64,000 bases of DNA from Halomonas chromatireducens (GTDB taxonomy: Bacteria; Pseudomonadota; Gammaproteobacteria; Pseudomonadales; Halomonadaceae), in contig NZ_CP014226.1 in the NCBI RefSeq assembly GCF_001545155.1, positions 1,582,545 through 1,646,544 on the forward strand, in the 5' to 3' direction. The notes beneath the pieces are model-generated. The model made no database searches. It worked only from the letters and a program-made list of their open reading frames with translations, and was not told where the DNA came from. Both the position numbers and the translations under genes were made by a program. Shown here piece by piece: positions 45,398 to 55,467 of the stretch. Within the stretch, counting starts at the first letter, position 1. Each line of letters opens with the position of its first letter.

Positions 45398-47521
45398 CTA
45401 TCGCTTCTTCTGCGGCGGCAGATCGGTACACACGCCTTCGAACAGTTCGGCGGCCATGCCCACCGATTCGCCCAGGGTCGGATGCGGGTGGATGGTCTTG
45501 CCGATGTCGACCGGGTCGCAGCCCATCTCGATGGCCAGGCACAGTTCGCTGATCAGGTCCCCCGCCTGGGTGCCGACGATGGCGCCGCCGATGATGCGAT
45601 GAGTCTCCTCGTCGAACAACACCTTGGTGAACCCTTCGTCGCGGCCGTTGGCGATGGCACGACCGGAAGCTGCCCAGGGGAATACCGCCTTGCCGTACTT
45701 GATGCCTTCGGCCTTGCATTCGGCCTCGGTCTTGCCGGCCCAGGCCACTTCCGGATCGGTGTAGGCCACCGAGGGTATCTGGCGGGCATCGAAGAAACTC
45801 TTCTGGCCGGCGGCGGCTTCCGCCGCGACATGGGCCTCATGCACCGCCTTGTGAGCCAGCATCGGCTGGCCGATGATGTCGCCGATGGCGAAGATGTGTC
45901 CGACGTTGGTGCGCATCTGCTTGTCGGTGGCGATGAAGCCGCGTTCGTCCACCGCTACGCCGGCGTTCTCGGCACCGATCTTGTTGCCGTTGGGCGTGCG
46001 ACCGACCGATTGCAGGATCATGTCGTACAGCTGAGGCTCGGTGGGGGCGTTGTCGCCCTCGAAGCTGACCTTGAGTCCGTTCTTTTGTGCCTTTACGTCG
46101 GTGGTCCGGGTCTTGAGCATCACCTTGTCGAAGCGGGGCGTGTTGACCTTCTCCCAGACCTTGACCAGGTCGCGGTCGGCGCCGGTCATCAGCCCGTCGA
46201 GCATCTCGACCACGTCGATGCGCGTGCCCAGGCTGGAGTAGACCGTGGCCATCTCCAGGCCGATGATGCCGCCGCCGATGACCAGCATGCGCTTGGGGAT
46301 GGTGGTCAGTTCCAGGGCGCCGGTGGAGTCGACCACCCGGGGGTCGTCGGGAATGAAGGGGAGTTTCACCGACTGCGAACCGGCGGCGATGATGCACTTG
46401 TCGAACTTCACCACCTGCTTGTCGCCGGTCGGCTCCTGGCCGTCGCCGCTGGTCAGGGCAACCTCCAGGTGATGGGGGTCGAGGAATTTTCCTACCCCAC
46501 GCACCGTCCGGACCTTGCGTGCCTTGGCCATGCCGGCCAGCCCCCCGGTGAGCTTGCCGACGACCTTTTCCTTCCAGCCGCGCAGCTTGTCGAGATCGAT
46601 CTTCGGTTTACCGAAGGCGATGCCGTGTTCGGCCATGCCTTTGGCTGCGTCGGTGACCGCTGTGACATGCAGCAGCGCCTTTGAGGGGATGCAGCCGACG
46701 TTAAGGCAGACCCCACCCAGAGTGGCATAGCGTTCCACCAGCACGGTTTTCATCCCCAGGTCGGCGGCCCGAAAGGCGGCCGAGTAGCCGCCCGGGCCGG
46801 CACCGAGCACCAGCATCTCGCATTCGAGATCGGCCCCGCCGGTATGGGTGGCCGCCTTTGGGCCGGGCGCAGCCGCTTTCTGTTCGCCTGCTCCCGCGGC
46901 GGCAGCGGATGGGGCGGCAGCGGATGGGGCGGCGGCTTTGCCTTCCGCTTCGAGCATCAGAATCGCCGAGCCTTTCGAGACCTTGTCGCCCACCGCCACC
47001 AACACGTCGGTGATCTTGCCGGCCTTGGGGGCGGGCACATCCATCGAGGCCTTGTCGGACTCCACGGTGATCAGCGGGTCCTCGGCACGGATGGTATCGC
47101 CTGGCCGCACCAGCACCTCGATCACCGGGACGTCCTGGAAATCGCCGATGTCCGGCACCCGAACCTCTTCCAGGCTGCCACCGCCATAACCTCCGCCGGC
47201 ATCGCCGGGCGCCGCTGAGCCAACCCCTCTTTCATGGACCGCCGGATGCGGATCATGATCCGCCACCCGGGATCCGGTCTCGGCCGGCTCCATCATCAGG
47301 ATGATCGAGCCTTCGGAAACCTTGTCCCCCTCCTTTACCTTGAGTTCTCCCACCGTGCCCGACATCGGCGACGGCACGTCCATGGAGGCCTTGTCGGTCT
47401 CCAGCGTGATCAGCGGGGCTTCGATGTCAATCGCGTCGCCCGGCTTGACCAGCACCTCGATGATCTCGACGTCCTTGAAGTCCCCGATATCGGGGACCTT
47501 GACTTCGATTGCATTGGCCAT
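45398..47521 (-). CDS. lpdA: Dihydrolipoyl dehydrogenase with two lipoyl domains
   Basis: E3 of pyruvate dehydrogenase, 707 residues. Two biotinyl-lipoyl domains lead (about 1-80 with ETDKASMD, and 118-195 with ESDKASMD), joined by Gly- and Ala/Pro-rich linkers. The flavoprotein from about 230 has GAGPGGYSAAFRAADLG, the redox disulfide GGVCLNVGCIPSK, GGGIIGLEMATVY and the closing HPHPTLGESV. Most E3 proteins have no lipoyl domain; Neisseria-type ones have one, so two is unusual. The start at 47521 is 12 bases after the aceF stop with AGGAG upstream. Confidence 0.95.
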   Translation of the reverse strand: MANAIEVKVPDIGDFKDVEIIEVLVKPGDAIDIEAPLITLETDKASMDVPSPMSGTVGELKVKEGDKVSEGSIILMMEPAETGSRVADHDPHPAVHERGVGSAAPGDAGGGYGGGSLEEVRVPDIGDFQDVPVIEVLVRPGDTIRAEDPLITVESDKASMDVPAPKAGKITDVLVAVGDKVSKGSAILMLEAEGKAAAPSAAAPSAAAAGAGEQKAAAPGPKAATHTGGADLECEMLVLGAGPGGYSAAFRAADLGMKTVLVERYATLGGVCLNVGCIPSKALLHVTAVTDAAKGMAEHGIAFGKPKIDLDKLRGWKEKVVGKLTGGLAGMAKARKVRTVRGVGKFLDPHHLEVALTSGDGQEPTGDKQVVKFDKCIIAAGSQSVKLPFIPDDPRVVDSTGALELTTIPKRMLVIGGGIIGLEMATVYSSLGTRIDVVEMLDGLMTGADRDLVKVWEKVNTPRFDKVMLKTRTTDVKAQKNGLKVSFEGDNAPTEPQLYDMILQSVGRTPNGNKIGAENAGVAVDERGFIATDKQMRTNVGHIFAIGDIIGQPMLAHKAVHEAHVAAEAAAGQKSFFDARQIPSVAYTDPEVAWAGKTEAECKAEGIKYGKAVFPWAASGRAIANGRDEGFTKVLFDEETHRIIGGAIVGTQAGDLISELCLAIEMGCDPVDIGKTIHPHPTLGESVGMAAELFEGVCTDLPPQKKR

Positions 47522-47533
47522 GTCGTGGGCTCC

Positions 47534-48817
47534 TCACATGATGATGCGCCGCATGTCGGCGAGCAGGTTGGCGAAATGGACGTTGAAACGGGCCGCGGCG
47601 GCGCCGTCGATCACCCGGTGATCCCAGGAGAGCGACAGGGGCAGCACGAACCGCCACTCCGACTGCTTGCCGTCCGGCGAGACCTGCTTCCAGTAGGAGC
47701 GACACACCCCCATGATGGCCACTTCGGGGGCGTTGATGATGGGCGTGAAATAGAGCCCACCGATTCCGCCCAGCGAGGAGATGGTGAAACAGCCGCCCTG
47801 CATTTGATCGGGCTTGAGCTTGCCGTCGCGGGCCAGCTTGGCCAGCGCCCCCATTTCCTGGGCGATCTCGGCCACGCCTTTCTGGTCCGCATCGCGGATC
47901 ACCGGGACCACCAGGCCGTTGGGCGTGTCGGCGGCAAAGCCGATGTGGTAGTACTGCTTGAGAATCAGGTTGTCGCCGTCCAGCGAGGCATTGAACTCGG
48001 GGAACTGCTTCAGGGAGGCGACTGCGGCCTTGATCATGAAAGCCAGCATGCTGACCTTGATGCCGGCCTTCTCGTTGGCCTTGTTGAACTGTACCCGGAA
48101 GGCCTCCAGGTCGGTGATGTCGGCCTCGTCGTGGTTGGTGACGTGGGGAATCTGCACCCAGTTGCGATGCAGGTTGGCGCCGGAGATCTTCTTGATGCGC
48201 GACAGCGGCTGGGTCTCTACCGGGCCGAACTTGCTGAAGTCCACCTTGGGCCAGGGCAGCAGATCCAGGCCACCGCCAGCGGTTGGAGCGCCAGTTGAAG
48301 CGCTAGCCGCCGCCGGGGCGCCACCCTTGGCGAAGCTGCGTATGTCCTCCTGGGTGACCCTGCCCTTGAGGCCGGTGGGTGGCACTCGGGTCAGGTCCCC
48401 CTCCAGTTCGCGAGCCAGCCGGCGAGCCGAGGGGCTGGCGTGAACACGGCTGAAGTCCGCGATTTGGCCGGGCGACGGCGCGGCCGTCGGTGGGCTGGAG
48501 GGGGTAGCCCCCGGTGGCGGTGTCTTCGTCTCTTCCGCATCGGGGGAGGGGGAAGGGGCGGCAGGGGACGCCGCTTCGCCGTCCGCCTCCAGCGTCAGGA
48601 TCGTCGACCCTTCGGAGACCGAGTCACCGAGCTTGACCTTGACCTCCTTGACAGTGCCTGCCTTAGGGGCGGGCACGTCCATTGAGGCCTTGTCGGACTC
48701 CACGGTGATCAGCGGGTCCTCGGCCTGGATACTGTCGCCGGCCTGGACGTGGATTTGGATGATCGGCACATCGGCGAAGTCGCCGATGTCGGGTACCTTG
48801 ATGTCTTGGATAGCCAC
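47534..48817 (-). CDS. aceF: Pyruvate dehydrogenase E2 (dihydrolipoyl acetyltransferase)
   Basis: A 427-residue E2 with one lipoyl domain (1-78, ESDKASMD), a Pro/Ala/Ser-rich linker, a peripheral subunit-binding domain (about 125-165, ASPSARRLARELEGDL) and the acetyltransferase core. The core has the catalytic His-Asp motif SWDHRVIDGAAAARF near the end. It starts with GTG 48817 behind GGAGGAG, 17 bases after the aceE stop, in the order aceE-aceF-lpdA. E. coli E2 has three lipoyl domains; here one is on E2 and two are on E3. Confidence 0.95.
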   Translation of the reverse strand: MAIQDIKVPDIGDFADVPIIQIHVQAGDSIQAEDPLITVESDKASMDVPAPKAGTVKEVKVKLGDSVSEGSTILTLEADGEAASPAAPSPSPDAEETKTPPPGATPSSPPTAAPSPGQIADFSRVHASPSARRLARELEGDLTRVPPTGLKGRVTQEDIRSFAKGGAPAAASASTGAPTAGGGLDLLPWPKVDFSKFGPVETQPLSRIKKISGANLHRNWVQIPHVTNHDEADITDLEAFRVQFNKANEKAGIKVSMLAFMIKAAVASLKQFPEFNASLDGDNLILKQYYHIGFAADTPNGLVVPVIRDADQKGVAEIAQEMGALAKLARDGKLKPDQMQGGCFTISSLGGIGGLYFTPIINAPEVAIMGVCRSYWKQVSPDGKQSEWRFVLPLSLSWDHRVIDGAAAARFNVHFANLLADMRRIIM

Positions 48818-48834
48818 GTTGCTTCTCCTCCGGC

Positions 48835-51504
48835 TCAGGCGTACAGGGGGTTGGGCTTTTCGGGGTCGATGCCATATTTGACGATGGCGTCCCGCACCTT
48901 GCCGCTCTTGAGCTTGCCCTCGTCGACCAGGGCCTGGAGCGCGGCCAGGGTGACGTAATGACGATCCACCTCGAAGTGGCGGCGCAGGGCCTCGCGGCTG
49001 TCGGAGCGACCGAAGCCGTCGGTGCCCAGTACCTCGTAACGCCGCGGCACGAAAGGTCGAATCTGCTCGGCAAACATCCGGATGTAATCGGTGGAGGCGA
49101 TTACCGGTCCTTCGGTGCCCTCCAGGCACGATTCCACATGGCTCTTGCGCGAACGCTTACCGGGATGCAGCCGGTTCCAGCGCTTGACGGCGTGGCCGTC
49201 GCGGGCCAGTTCATTGAAGCTCGGGCAACTCCAGACGTCGGCCGCCACTCCCCAGTCGTCGCGCAGCAGGTCCACCGCGGCAATCACTTCGTTGAGGATG
49301 CTGCCGCAACCCAGCAGCTGTACCCGCGGTGACTTGGCCTTGCCCTTGGCCTTGCTGAGGGAGTACATGCCCTTGATGATGCCTTCCTCGGCACCTTCGG
49401 GCAGCGCCGGGTGATGGTAGTTTTCGTTCAGGGTCGTGATGTAATAGAAGACGTTCTCCTGATCCTCGTACATGCGCTTCAGACCATCGCGCACGATCAC
49501 CGCCACCTCGTAGTGGAAGGTGGGGTCATAGGCGATGCAGTTGGGGATGAACTGGGCAAACAGCTGGCTGTGTCCGTCCTGGTGCTGCAGGCCCTCGCCG
49601 TTCAGGGTGGTGCGCCCCGAGGTGCCACCGATCAAAAAACCCCGCGCAAGCATGTCGCCGGCCGCCCAGGCCAGGTCGCCGATGCGCTGGAAGCCGAACA
49701 TGGAGTAGTAGACGTAGAACGGGATCATGGTGACCCCGTGATTGCTGTACGAGGTGGCCACGGCGATCCACGACGACATGGCGCCGTCCTCGTTGATCCC
49801 TTCCTGCAGGATCTGGCCTTTCTGGTCTTCCCGGTAGGGCATGATCTCCTCGGCGTCCATGGGCACGTACTTCTGCCCTTCGGGCGCGTAGATACCGATC
49901 TGCCGGAACATGCCCTCCATGCCGAAGGTGCGCGACTCGTCGGCGACGATCGGGGTCAGCCGTGGCCCCAGGGTCTTGTCCCGGGCCAGGGATATCATGA
50001 TGCGTACCACGGCCATGGTGGTGGACATGGTGCGCTCACCGGTGTCCGCCAGCACCTGCTTGAACATGTCCAGTGGGGGGGCCTTGAGCACATCGCCGTT
50101 GCGCTGTCGCTGGGGTAGGTAGCCGCCCAGCGCCTTGCGTTGTCCATGCAGGAACTGCATCTCGGCGCTGTCCTCGGGGGGCTTGAAGAAGGCCGCCTTG
50201 GTAACCTGTTCGTCGCTGAAGGGCAGGTCGAAGCGCTGGTGAAAGTGCCTGAGGTGATCCTCGCCCAGTTTCTTCTTCTGGTGCGTGATGTTCTGGCCTT
50301 CGCCACCCTCGCCCATGCCGTAGCCCTTGACGGTCTTCATCAGTAGCACCGAGGGCTTGTCCGTGGTGTTGACCGCCGCGTGATAGGCCGCGTACACCTT
50401 CTGCGGGTCGTGGCCACCGCGGATCAGCTTGTAGTAGATATCGTCGTCCGACATGTGGGCGACCATTTCCTTGAGCTCCGGGTACTTGCCGAAGAAGTGC
50501 TCGCGGATGAAACCGCCGCCCTTGACCTTGAAGTTCTGATACTCGCCGTCGACACACTCTTCCATGCGCTTGCGCAACAGCCCCTTGGTGTCCTTGGCCA
50601 GCAGCTCGTCCCAGCCCGACCCCCACAGGCACTTGATGACGTTCCAGCCTGCGCCCCGGAAGTTGCCTTCCAGTTCCTGGACGATCTTGCTGTTGCCTCG
50701 CACCGGCCCGTCCAGACGCTGCAGGTTGCAGTTGATCACGAAGATCAGGTTGTCCAGCTTCTCCCGGTGGGCCAGGGAGATGGCCCCCTGGGACTGGGGT
50801 TCGTCCATCTCACCGTCGCCCAGGAAGGCCCAGACCTTGCGCCCCTCGGTGTCGGCCAGACCCCGGTTGTGGAGGTACTTCATGAACCGTGCCTGATAGA
50901 TCGCCATGATCGGCCCCAGGCCCATGGACACGGTGGAGACCTGCCAGAAGTCCGGCATCAAATACGGGTGGGGATAGGAGGAGATCCCCTTGCCGTCCAC
51001 TTCCAGGCGGAATTTTTCCAGCTGCTCCTCGGTGAGCCGGCCTTCCAGAAACGCCCGCGCGTAAATCCCCGGGGCACAATGGCCCTGCACGTAGATGATA
51101 TCCCCCCCGTGGCTCTCGTTGGGGGCCTGCCAGAAATGGTTGAAGCCCACTTCGTACATCACCGCCGAGGACTGGTAGCTGGCGATGTGCCCGCCGGGCT
51201 CGGCGGGTTTCTTGTTGGCGCGTACCACCATGGCCATGGCGTTCCAGCGTAGATAGGCTATCAGTCGCTGCAGCAGTGCCTCGTCGCCGGGCAGCTTGGC
51301 CTCCTTGTGGGGCGGGATGGTGTTCACGTAGGGCGTGCGAGTGGTGTCCGGCGCCTCGGCGCCGGTCCGGTAGGCTTCTTCCACCGCCTTGTGCAGCAGA
51401 TAGGTAGCCCGCTCAGGGCCTACCCGCTCCACCACCACGTCGACGGCTTCCTGCCATTCCCGGGTTTCCTGTGGATCGAAGTCATCGTAATTTTCGAAGG
51501 CCAT
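48835..51504 (-). CDS. aceE: Pyruvate dehydrogenase E1 (homodimeric)
   Basis: Thiamine-diphosphate-dependent E1 that decarboxylates pyruvate and acetylates the E2 lipoyl group. The 889-residue length and MAFENYDDFDPQETREWQEA are typical of the AceE type. The TPP motif runs from GDGEMDEPQSQGAISLAHRE to NLIFVINCNLQRLDGPVRGN. GGTSGRTTLNGEGLQHQDGH and the C-terminal GTDGFGRSDSREALRRHFEV are also present. GGAG precedes ATG 51504. It is the first gene of the aceE-aceF-lpdA operon and lies 36 bases after maeB on the same strand. Confidence 0.96.
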   Translation of the reverse strand: MAFENYDDFDPQETREWQEAVDVVVERVGPERATYLLHKAVEEAYRTGAEAPDTTRTPYVNTIPPHKEAKLPGDEALLQRLIAYLRWNAMAMVVRANKKPAEPGGHIASYQSSAVMYEVGFNHFWQAPNESHGGDIIYVQGHCAPGIYARAFLEGRLTEEQLEKFRLEVDGKGISSYPHPYLMPDFWQVSTVSMGLGPIMAIYQARFMKYLHNRGLADTEGRKVWAFLGDGEMDEPQSQGAISLAHREKLDNLIFVINCNLQRLDGPVRGNSKIVQELEGNFRGAGWNVIKCLWGSGWDELLAKDTKGLLRKRMEECVDGEYQNFKVKGGGFIREHFFGKYPELKEMVAHMSDDDIYYKLIRGGHDPQKVYAAYHAAVNTTDKPSVLLMKTVKGYGMGEGGEGQNITHQKKKLGEDHLRHFHQRFDLPFSDEQVTKAAFFKPPEDSAEMQFLHGQRKALGGYLPQRQRNGDVLKAPPLDMFKQVLADTGERTMSTTMAVVRIMISLARDKTLGPRLTPIVADESRTFGMEGMFRQIGIYAPEGQKYVPMDAEEIMPYREDQKGQILQEGINEDGAMSSWIAVATSYSNHGVTMIPFYVYYSMFGFQRIGDLAWAAGDMLARGFLIGGTSGRTTLNGEGLQHQDGHSQLFAQFIPNCIAYDPTFHYEVAVIVRDGLKRMYEDQENVFYYITTLNENYHHPALPEGAEEGIIKGMYSLSKAKGKAKSPRVQLLGCGSILNEVIAAVDLLRDDWGVAADVWSCPSFNELARDGHAVKRWNRLHPGKRSRKSHVESCLEGTEGPVIASTDYIRMFAEQIRPFVPRRYEVLGTDGFGRSDSREALRRHFEVDRHYVTLAALQALVDEGKLKSGKVRDAIVKYGIDPEKPNPLYA

Positions 51505-51540
51505 GGATCGTCTCCGTTGGTTGGACCGGCATTGTTCTAG

Positions 51541-53811
51541 TTATTGATGGGTCTGTGCTTCAACGACGGCGAAGGCGCTCATGTTGGCGATACCCCGTGC
51601 GGTGACCGTGCGGTTGAGCACATGTACCGGCTTGGCGGCCCCCAGCAAGATGGGGCCCACAGAGACGCCGTTGCCCAGCACCTTCAAGGCGGTAAAGGCG
51701 ATGTTCGCCGCGTCCAGGTTGGGCATGATCAACAGGTTGGCCTCGCCATCGAGCAGCGAATCAGGCAGGATGCGCCCGCGAACGCCGGTGGACAGCGCCG
51801 AATCGGCTTGCATTTCGCCGTCCACCATTAGATCCGGTGCGCGTTCTCGGATCAGCGCCAGTGCCTGGCGCATCTTTACGGCGCTGTCGAAGTCGGAACT
51901 GCCGAAATTCGAGTGGGAGACCAGGGCCGCCCGGGGCGTGATGCCGAAGCGGCGAATCTGCTCCGCGGCCAGCAGGGTGATCTCGGCGATTTGGTTGGCA
52001 TCGGGGTTGTAGTTGACGAAGGGATCGGCAATGAACAGGGTGGTACGTTCGAGGATCAGTAGTTGCAGGGAGGCAGGCGTGCTGACGCCATCGCGCAGAC
52101 CGATGACGTCCAGCACCAGGTCCAGGTGCTCGTGGTAAGTTCCCACCGGGCCGGCAATCATGGCGTCCACATCGCCCCGACGCAGCAGCAGTGAGGCCAG
52201 GATGGTGGCCCGGCTGCGTACTCGCTTTTCAGCGGCCTCAGGATGGACACCGCGTCGCCCCATCAGCTTGTGGTAGTCGCTGGCCAGTTCGGTGCAGTCG
52301 GGAGACTCCTGCGCGTCAATCAGCTCGAAATCGACACCGGGCTTCACCGGCAGGCCCAATTCCTCGATGCGGGCCTCAATGACCGCACGGCGGCCGATCA
52401 GCACGGGCTTGGCGTAGTGCTGGCTGACACAGACCTCCATGGCGCGGAGCACGCGCTCGTCCTCGCCTTCAGCGTAGAGCAAGCGGAGAGGATTTTGTCT
52501 CGCTCGCTCGAACACGGGCTCCATCACATTGCCGGAGCGGTATACCAGTCGTGACAGCGTGCGGGCGTACTCATCGAGGTCCGCGATGGGTCGAGCGGCC
52601 ACCCCGCTCTCCATGGCGGCCTTGGCCACTGCCGGCGGGATGGTGTCGATCAGGCGCGGGGCGAAGGGTTTGGGCAGAATGTACTCCGGGCCGAAGGTCA
52701 TCGCCTGTCCACCATAAGCCACCGCCACCGTTTCCGGCACCGTAGTGGTCGCCATATCGGCGATGGCCTTGACGGTGGCCAGTTTCATCTCCTCGTTGAT
52801 GGTGGTGGCGCCGCAGTCCAGGGCGCCCCGGAAGATGAACGGGAAGCACAGGACGTTATTGACCTGATTGGGGTAGTCAGAACGACCGGTGGCGATCACC
52901 GCATCCGGGCGAACCGCTTTAGCATCCTCCGGCATGATTTCCGGGGTAGGGTTGGCCATGGCCAGGATCAAGGGCCGGTCGGCCATGGTCGCCACCATCT
53001 CCGGTTTGAGAGCCCCTCCGGCCGAGAGACCGAAGAAGACGTCGGCCCCCTTCATGGCATCGGCTAGGGTTCGGGCCTCGGTCCGGGTCGCGTAGCGCGC
53101 CTTGTAGGTATCCATCTCCTCGGTACGATCGGTATGGATCACGCCACTGCGGTCGCAAACCAGGATATTCTCCTTGCGTACCCCCAGGGCCACCGCCAGA
53201 TCCAGACAGGCCAGGGCTGCGGAGCCCGCGCCGTTGCACACAAGGCGGATGTCGGCGAGCTCCTTGCCCACCACCCGCAGGCCATTGAGCAGGGCGGCTC
53301 CCGTGACGATGGCGGTACCGTGCTGGTCGTCGTGGAACACCGGAATCTTCATTCGCTCGCGCAGGCGCCGCTCGATCTCGAAGCATTCAGGTGCCTTGAT
53401 GTCTTCCAGGTTGATGCCGCCGAAGGTGGCCTCCAGACCAGCGATGATCTCGATCAGCTTGTCCGGGTCACGCTCCTCGATCTCGATGTCGAACACGTCC
53501 ACGTCAGCGAATTTCTTGAAGAGCACGGCCTTGCCTTCCATCACCGGCTTGGAGGCCAGGGCGCCGATGGCACCCAGCCCCAGCACCGCCGTGCCGTTGC
53601 TGACCACGGCCACCAGATTGGCGCGGGCGGTGTACTCGGCCGCCATCAGGGGGTCGCGTTCGATCTCCTCGCAGGCCGCGGCCACCCCGGGCGAATAGGC
53701 CAGCGACAGGTCCCGCTGGCTGGCCATGGGCTTGATCGCCTGGATCGCCAGCTTGCCGGGGCGGGGGAATCGGTGGTAGTTCAAGGCGCTGTCACGCAAA
53801 TCGTCTGCCAT
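51541..53811 (-). CDS. maeB: NADP-dependent malic enzyme with phosphotransacetylase-like domain
   Basis: Oxidatively decarboxylates malate to pyruvate. The 756-residue protein has a malic enzyme domain (about 1-430) with [19 protein letters not shown], the [16 protein letters not shown] [20 protein letters not shown] and the NAD(P) region [23 protein letters not shown]-like domain follows (430-756) with [13 protein letters not shown] and [20 protein letters not shown]. In E. coli the PTA domain regulates but does not catalyse. The start at 53811 follows GCGAGG and excludes a longer frame. It is upstream of aceE, so pyruvate formed can feed the E1. Confidence 0.95.
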   Translation of the reverse strand: MADDLRDSALNYHRFPRPGKLAIQAIKPMASQRDLSLAYSPGVAAACEEIERDPLMAAEYTARANLVAVVSNGTAVLGLGAIGALASKPVMEGKAVLFKKFADVDVFDIEIEERDPDKLIEIIAGLEATFGGINLEDIKAPECFEIERRLRERMKIPVFHDDQHGTAIVTGAALLNGLRVVGKELADIRLVCNGAGSAALACLDLAVALGVRKENILVCDRSGVIHTDRTEEMDTYKARYATRTEARTLADAMKGADVFFGLSAGGALKPEMVATMADRPLILAMANPTPEIMPEDAKAVRPDAVIATGRSDYPNQVNNVLCFPFIFRGALDCGATTINEEMKLATVKAIADMATTTVPETVAVAYGGQAMTFGPEYILPKPFAPRLIDTIPPAVAKAAMESGVAARPIADLDEYARTLSRLVYRSGNVMEPVFERARQNPLRLLYAEGEDERVLRAMEVCVSQHYAKPVLIGRRAVIEARIEELGLPVKPGVDFELIDAQESPDCTELASDYHKLMGRRGVHPEAAEKRVRSRATILASLLLRRGDVDAMIAGPVGTYHEHLDLVLDVIGLRDGVSTPASLQLLILERTTLFIADPFVNYNPDANQIAEITLLAAEQIRRFGITPRAALVSHSNFGSSDFDSAVKMRQALALIRERAPDLMVDGEMQADSALSTGVRGRILPDSLLDGEANLLIMPNLDAANIAFTALKVLGNGVSVGPILLGAAKPVHVLNRTVTARGIANMSAFAVVEAQTHQ

Positions 53812-53955
53812 GTGTTGTACCTCGCTGGCGTTTGCTCGCGGCAACCACGGCGTCGAAGACCGCTTTGCCGATTATTTTTTGTTTGAACTGCTGCCAGACC
53901 GACCTCACTGGCCGAGCCACGTTTCCTTGTCCGCTGGACTCCTCTGCACGATGGG

Positions 53956-53984
53956 CCTATAGGCAATATAGGCAACATGGGCAA
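53956..53984 (-). promoter_or_regulatory. Candidate maeB promoter in a 9-base repeat
   Basis: On the minus strand TTGCCC (53984-53979) and TATAGG (53961-53956) are spaced 17 bases and point toward maeB, whose start is about 145 bases further. The elements lie inside four 9-base repeats. This is a plausible sigma-70 promoter by pattern only. Confidence 0.4.
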
Positions 53985-53995
53985 TTTAGGGATAA
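53960..53995. repeat. Four tandem 9-base units
   Basis: The units TAGGCAATA, TAGGCAACA, TGGGCAATT and TAGGGATAA follow each other without gaps. They lie between maeB and the IS1380 remnant. The first three share the core GGCAA. They may be regulator iterons or a slippage repeat. Confidence 0.55.
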
Positions 53996-54013
53996 ACTCC
54001 CTAATTCACCGGG

Positions 54014-54439
54014 TTGAGGCAGAAAAGAGGAGGCGAGCAGTACTCTCGTAGAATCAAGAAGTTCCTGTCAGAACACGATTCAAGAGGACTGCTCGCCATG
54101 GTTGCGTATCAGGTGGGCTCGTGGCCATCGCCGAGACGCGTGCTGCTGGTGGTGAATGAACGTTCCGATGATCTGCTGCTGCATGCCTTCTTCCTGGTCA
54201 CCAACCTCGGCAAGTTCGACTGGCCGCCGCAGAAGGTCCTGGCGCTGTATCGCAAGCGCGGCAGTGCCGAGGCGCATATGGGCGAATTTAAGTCGGCTCT
54301 CGACGTGCATCTCTCCTCGACTGATCGCGGCGGCTCCACTGTCCAGGACGTGATGGCGTGGATAAGTTACCCGGTGATTAAGCGACTCGGTGCTGTTGAA
54401 GTGGATCGGCGCCGGCAACCCCTCGGTTCAACCCCCTGA
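54014..54439 (+). pseudogene. IS1380-family transposase, C-terminal fragment
   Basis: The family-like part is about 54,098-54,325: YQVGSWPSPRRVLLVV, HAFFLVTNLGKF and YRKRGSAEAHMGEFKSALDV. These match the region around the last catalytic residue of IS1380 DDE transposases (the E in AEAHMGE). The N-terminal two thirds are absent, and the sequence after LSSTDRG no longer matches. An imperfect inverted repeat (54032-54046 and 54083-54097) lies inside its left part. It is not functional and marks a former mobile element. Confidence 0.7.
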
Positions 54440-54470
54440 TTGGGCACTCTGATAAACGAAGGGGGTTAAC

Positions 54471-54728
54471 GGGTGGACGATCTACGCCTACCCGTTGTTC
54501 CTTGACCAGGTTGAATCTCTCACTGACAAGGTGGAGCGGCTCGAATTGAAAGATCCAGCCGGCTACCGTAGCAAGTCGCCTACAAAGCGCCTGGCTGCCA
54601 TCGTCAAGCTGGCTTTGAACGACATTTCCCAGGACCCTTCACTCCCCCAGTATCGGCAAGGCTACACCCTTGAAGAGGAACACTCCCACTGGCACAGAGC
54701 CAGGCTCTACGCTCCACGTTTTAGATGA
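54471..54728 (+). pseudogene. YhaV-type toxin remnant
   Basis: The frame reads NGWTIYAYPLFLDQVESLTD and then VERLELKDPAGYRSKSPTKR, LAAIVKLALNDISQDPSLPQ, which is the N-terminal half of YhaV RNase toxins of the PrlF-YhaV type II system. Two stop codons precede NGWTIY and no start codon is near. The C-terminal half ends at PRFR with a stop, where YRLFFRY is expected. No PrlF antitoxin gene is seen upstream. It is probably dead. Confidence 0.65.
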
Positions 54729-55467
54729 CGTCATCATATGGATCGTAGAGATAGTGGGGCAGACAAAATGGCGGAATTTCGTGATTAGCCAAGGTTGGAT
54801 TTTGAGGAAGGCTCCCGCGAAGCGCCAAGGTGGCGACAAACGAGAGTGGCAGGAAAGCCATGCTTAAGCTTTACCTGCAGCGCCTCAGCTGTCACGAAGC
54901 CGGGAGGGCGTGTCCTTCGGCCCAAGTGAGCGGTTTCCCTCGGGCGCGCCGACGCCGAATAGCTCTTGGCGAATGATGCCCATATATGGCGGACTCACAC
55001 CTTACCGGCTGAGCCTGTCGAGACCTGATAGTGGAAGGTCGGCACGGATGATCTCCTTTTTCCTGGCGGAGCACCGCCCAGTCATCCAAGTAAAACATGC
55101 TCAAGGTCTGGGGGTAACAGATCGATAACCGTTCTCATGGGTGAGGTGAGATAGCATTCGTAAGTTGGCGCAAGGTCTCGGTAAGCCCTAGCAAGGTTAG
55201 CGGTCTCGGTAGGGGCTGCGACCTCCGATGAGCCCTTGCAAGTGCGGTTTCATGCTGGATGTCACGGTAAAACGGGACCGGGTGCCGTGACACGGGTGCA
55301 ATCTGGGCTCGCAGGTCGCACCTCTAACTAATGTCTCAGTTTTGACGCTGAGTGTTATAGTAGGGAAAGGGTTTCGATGTTTTTCAGTAGGATAACGGCT
55401 GTCCTTCACCTATTATCATCGCGACTAGGATTCGAACTTAACGACTAGTTTCATTAGGGGGAATGCC
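54729..55467. other. Gene-poor stretch in the AT-richer island
   Basis: About 740 bases without a recognised gene. Several short frames exist but show no family motifs or ribosome sites. The composition shifts toward lower GC on approaching 55.3 kb. It probably consists of rearranged remnants. Confidence 0.45.

Noticed and set aside
54471..54728. A functional PrlF-YhaV toxin-antitoxin pair
   Set aside because: No antitoxin gene, no start codon and a truncated toxin C-terminus are seen.
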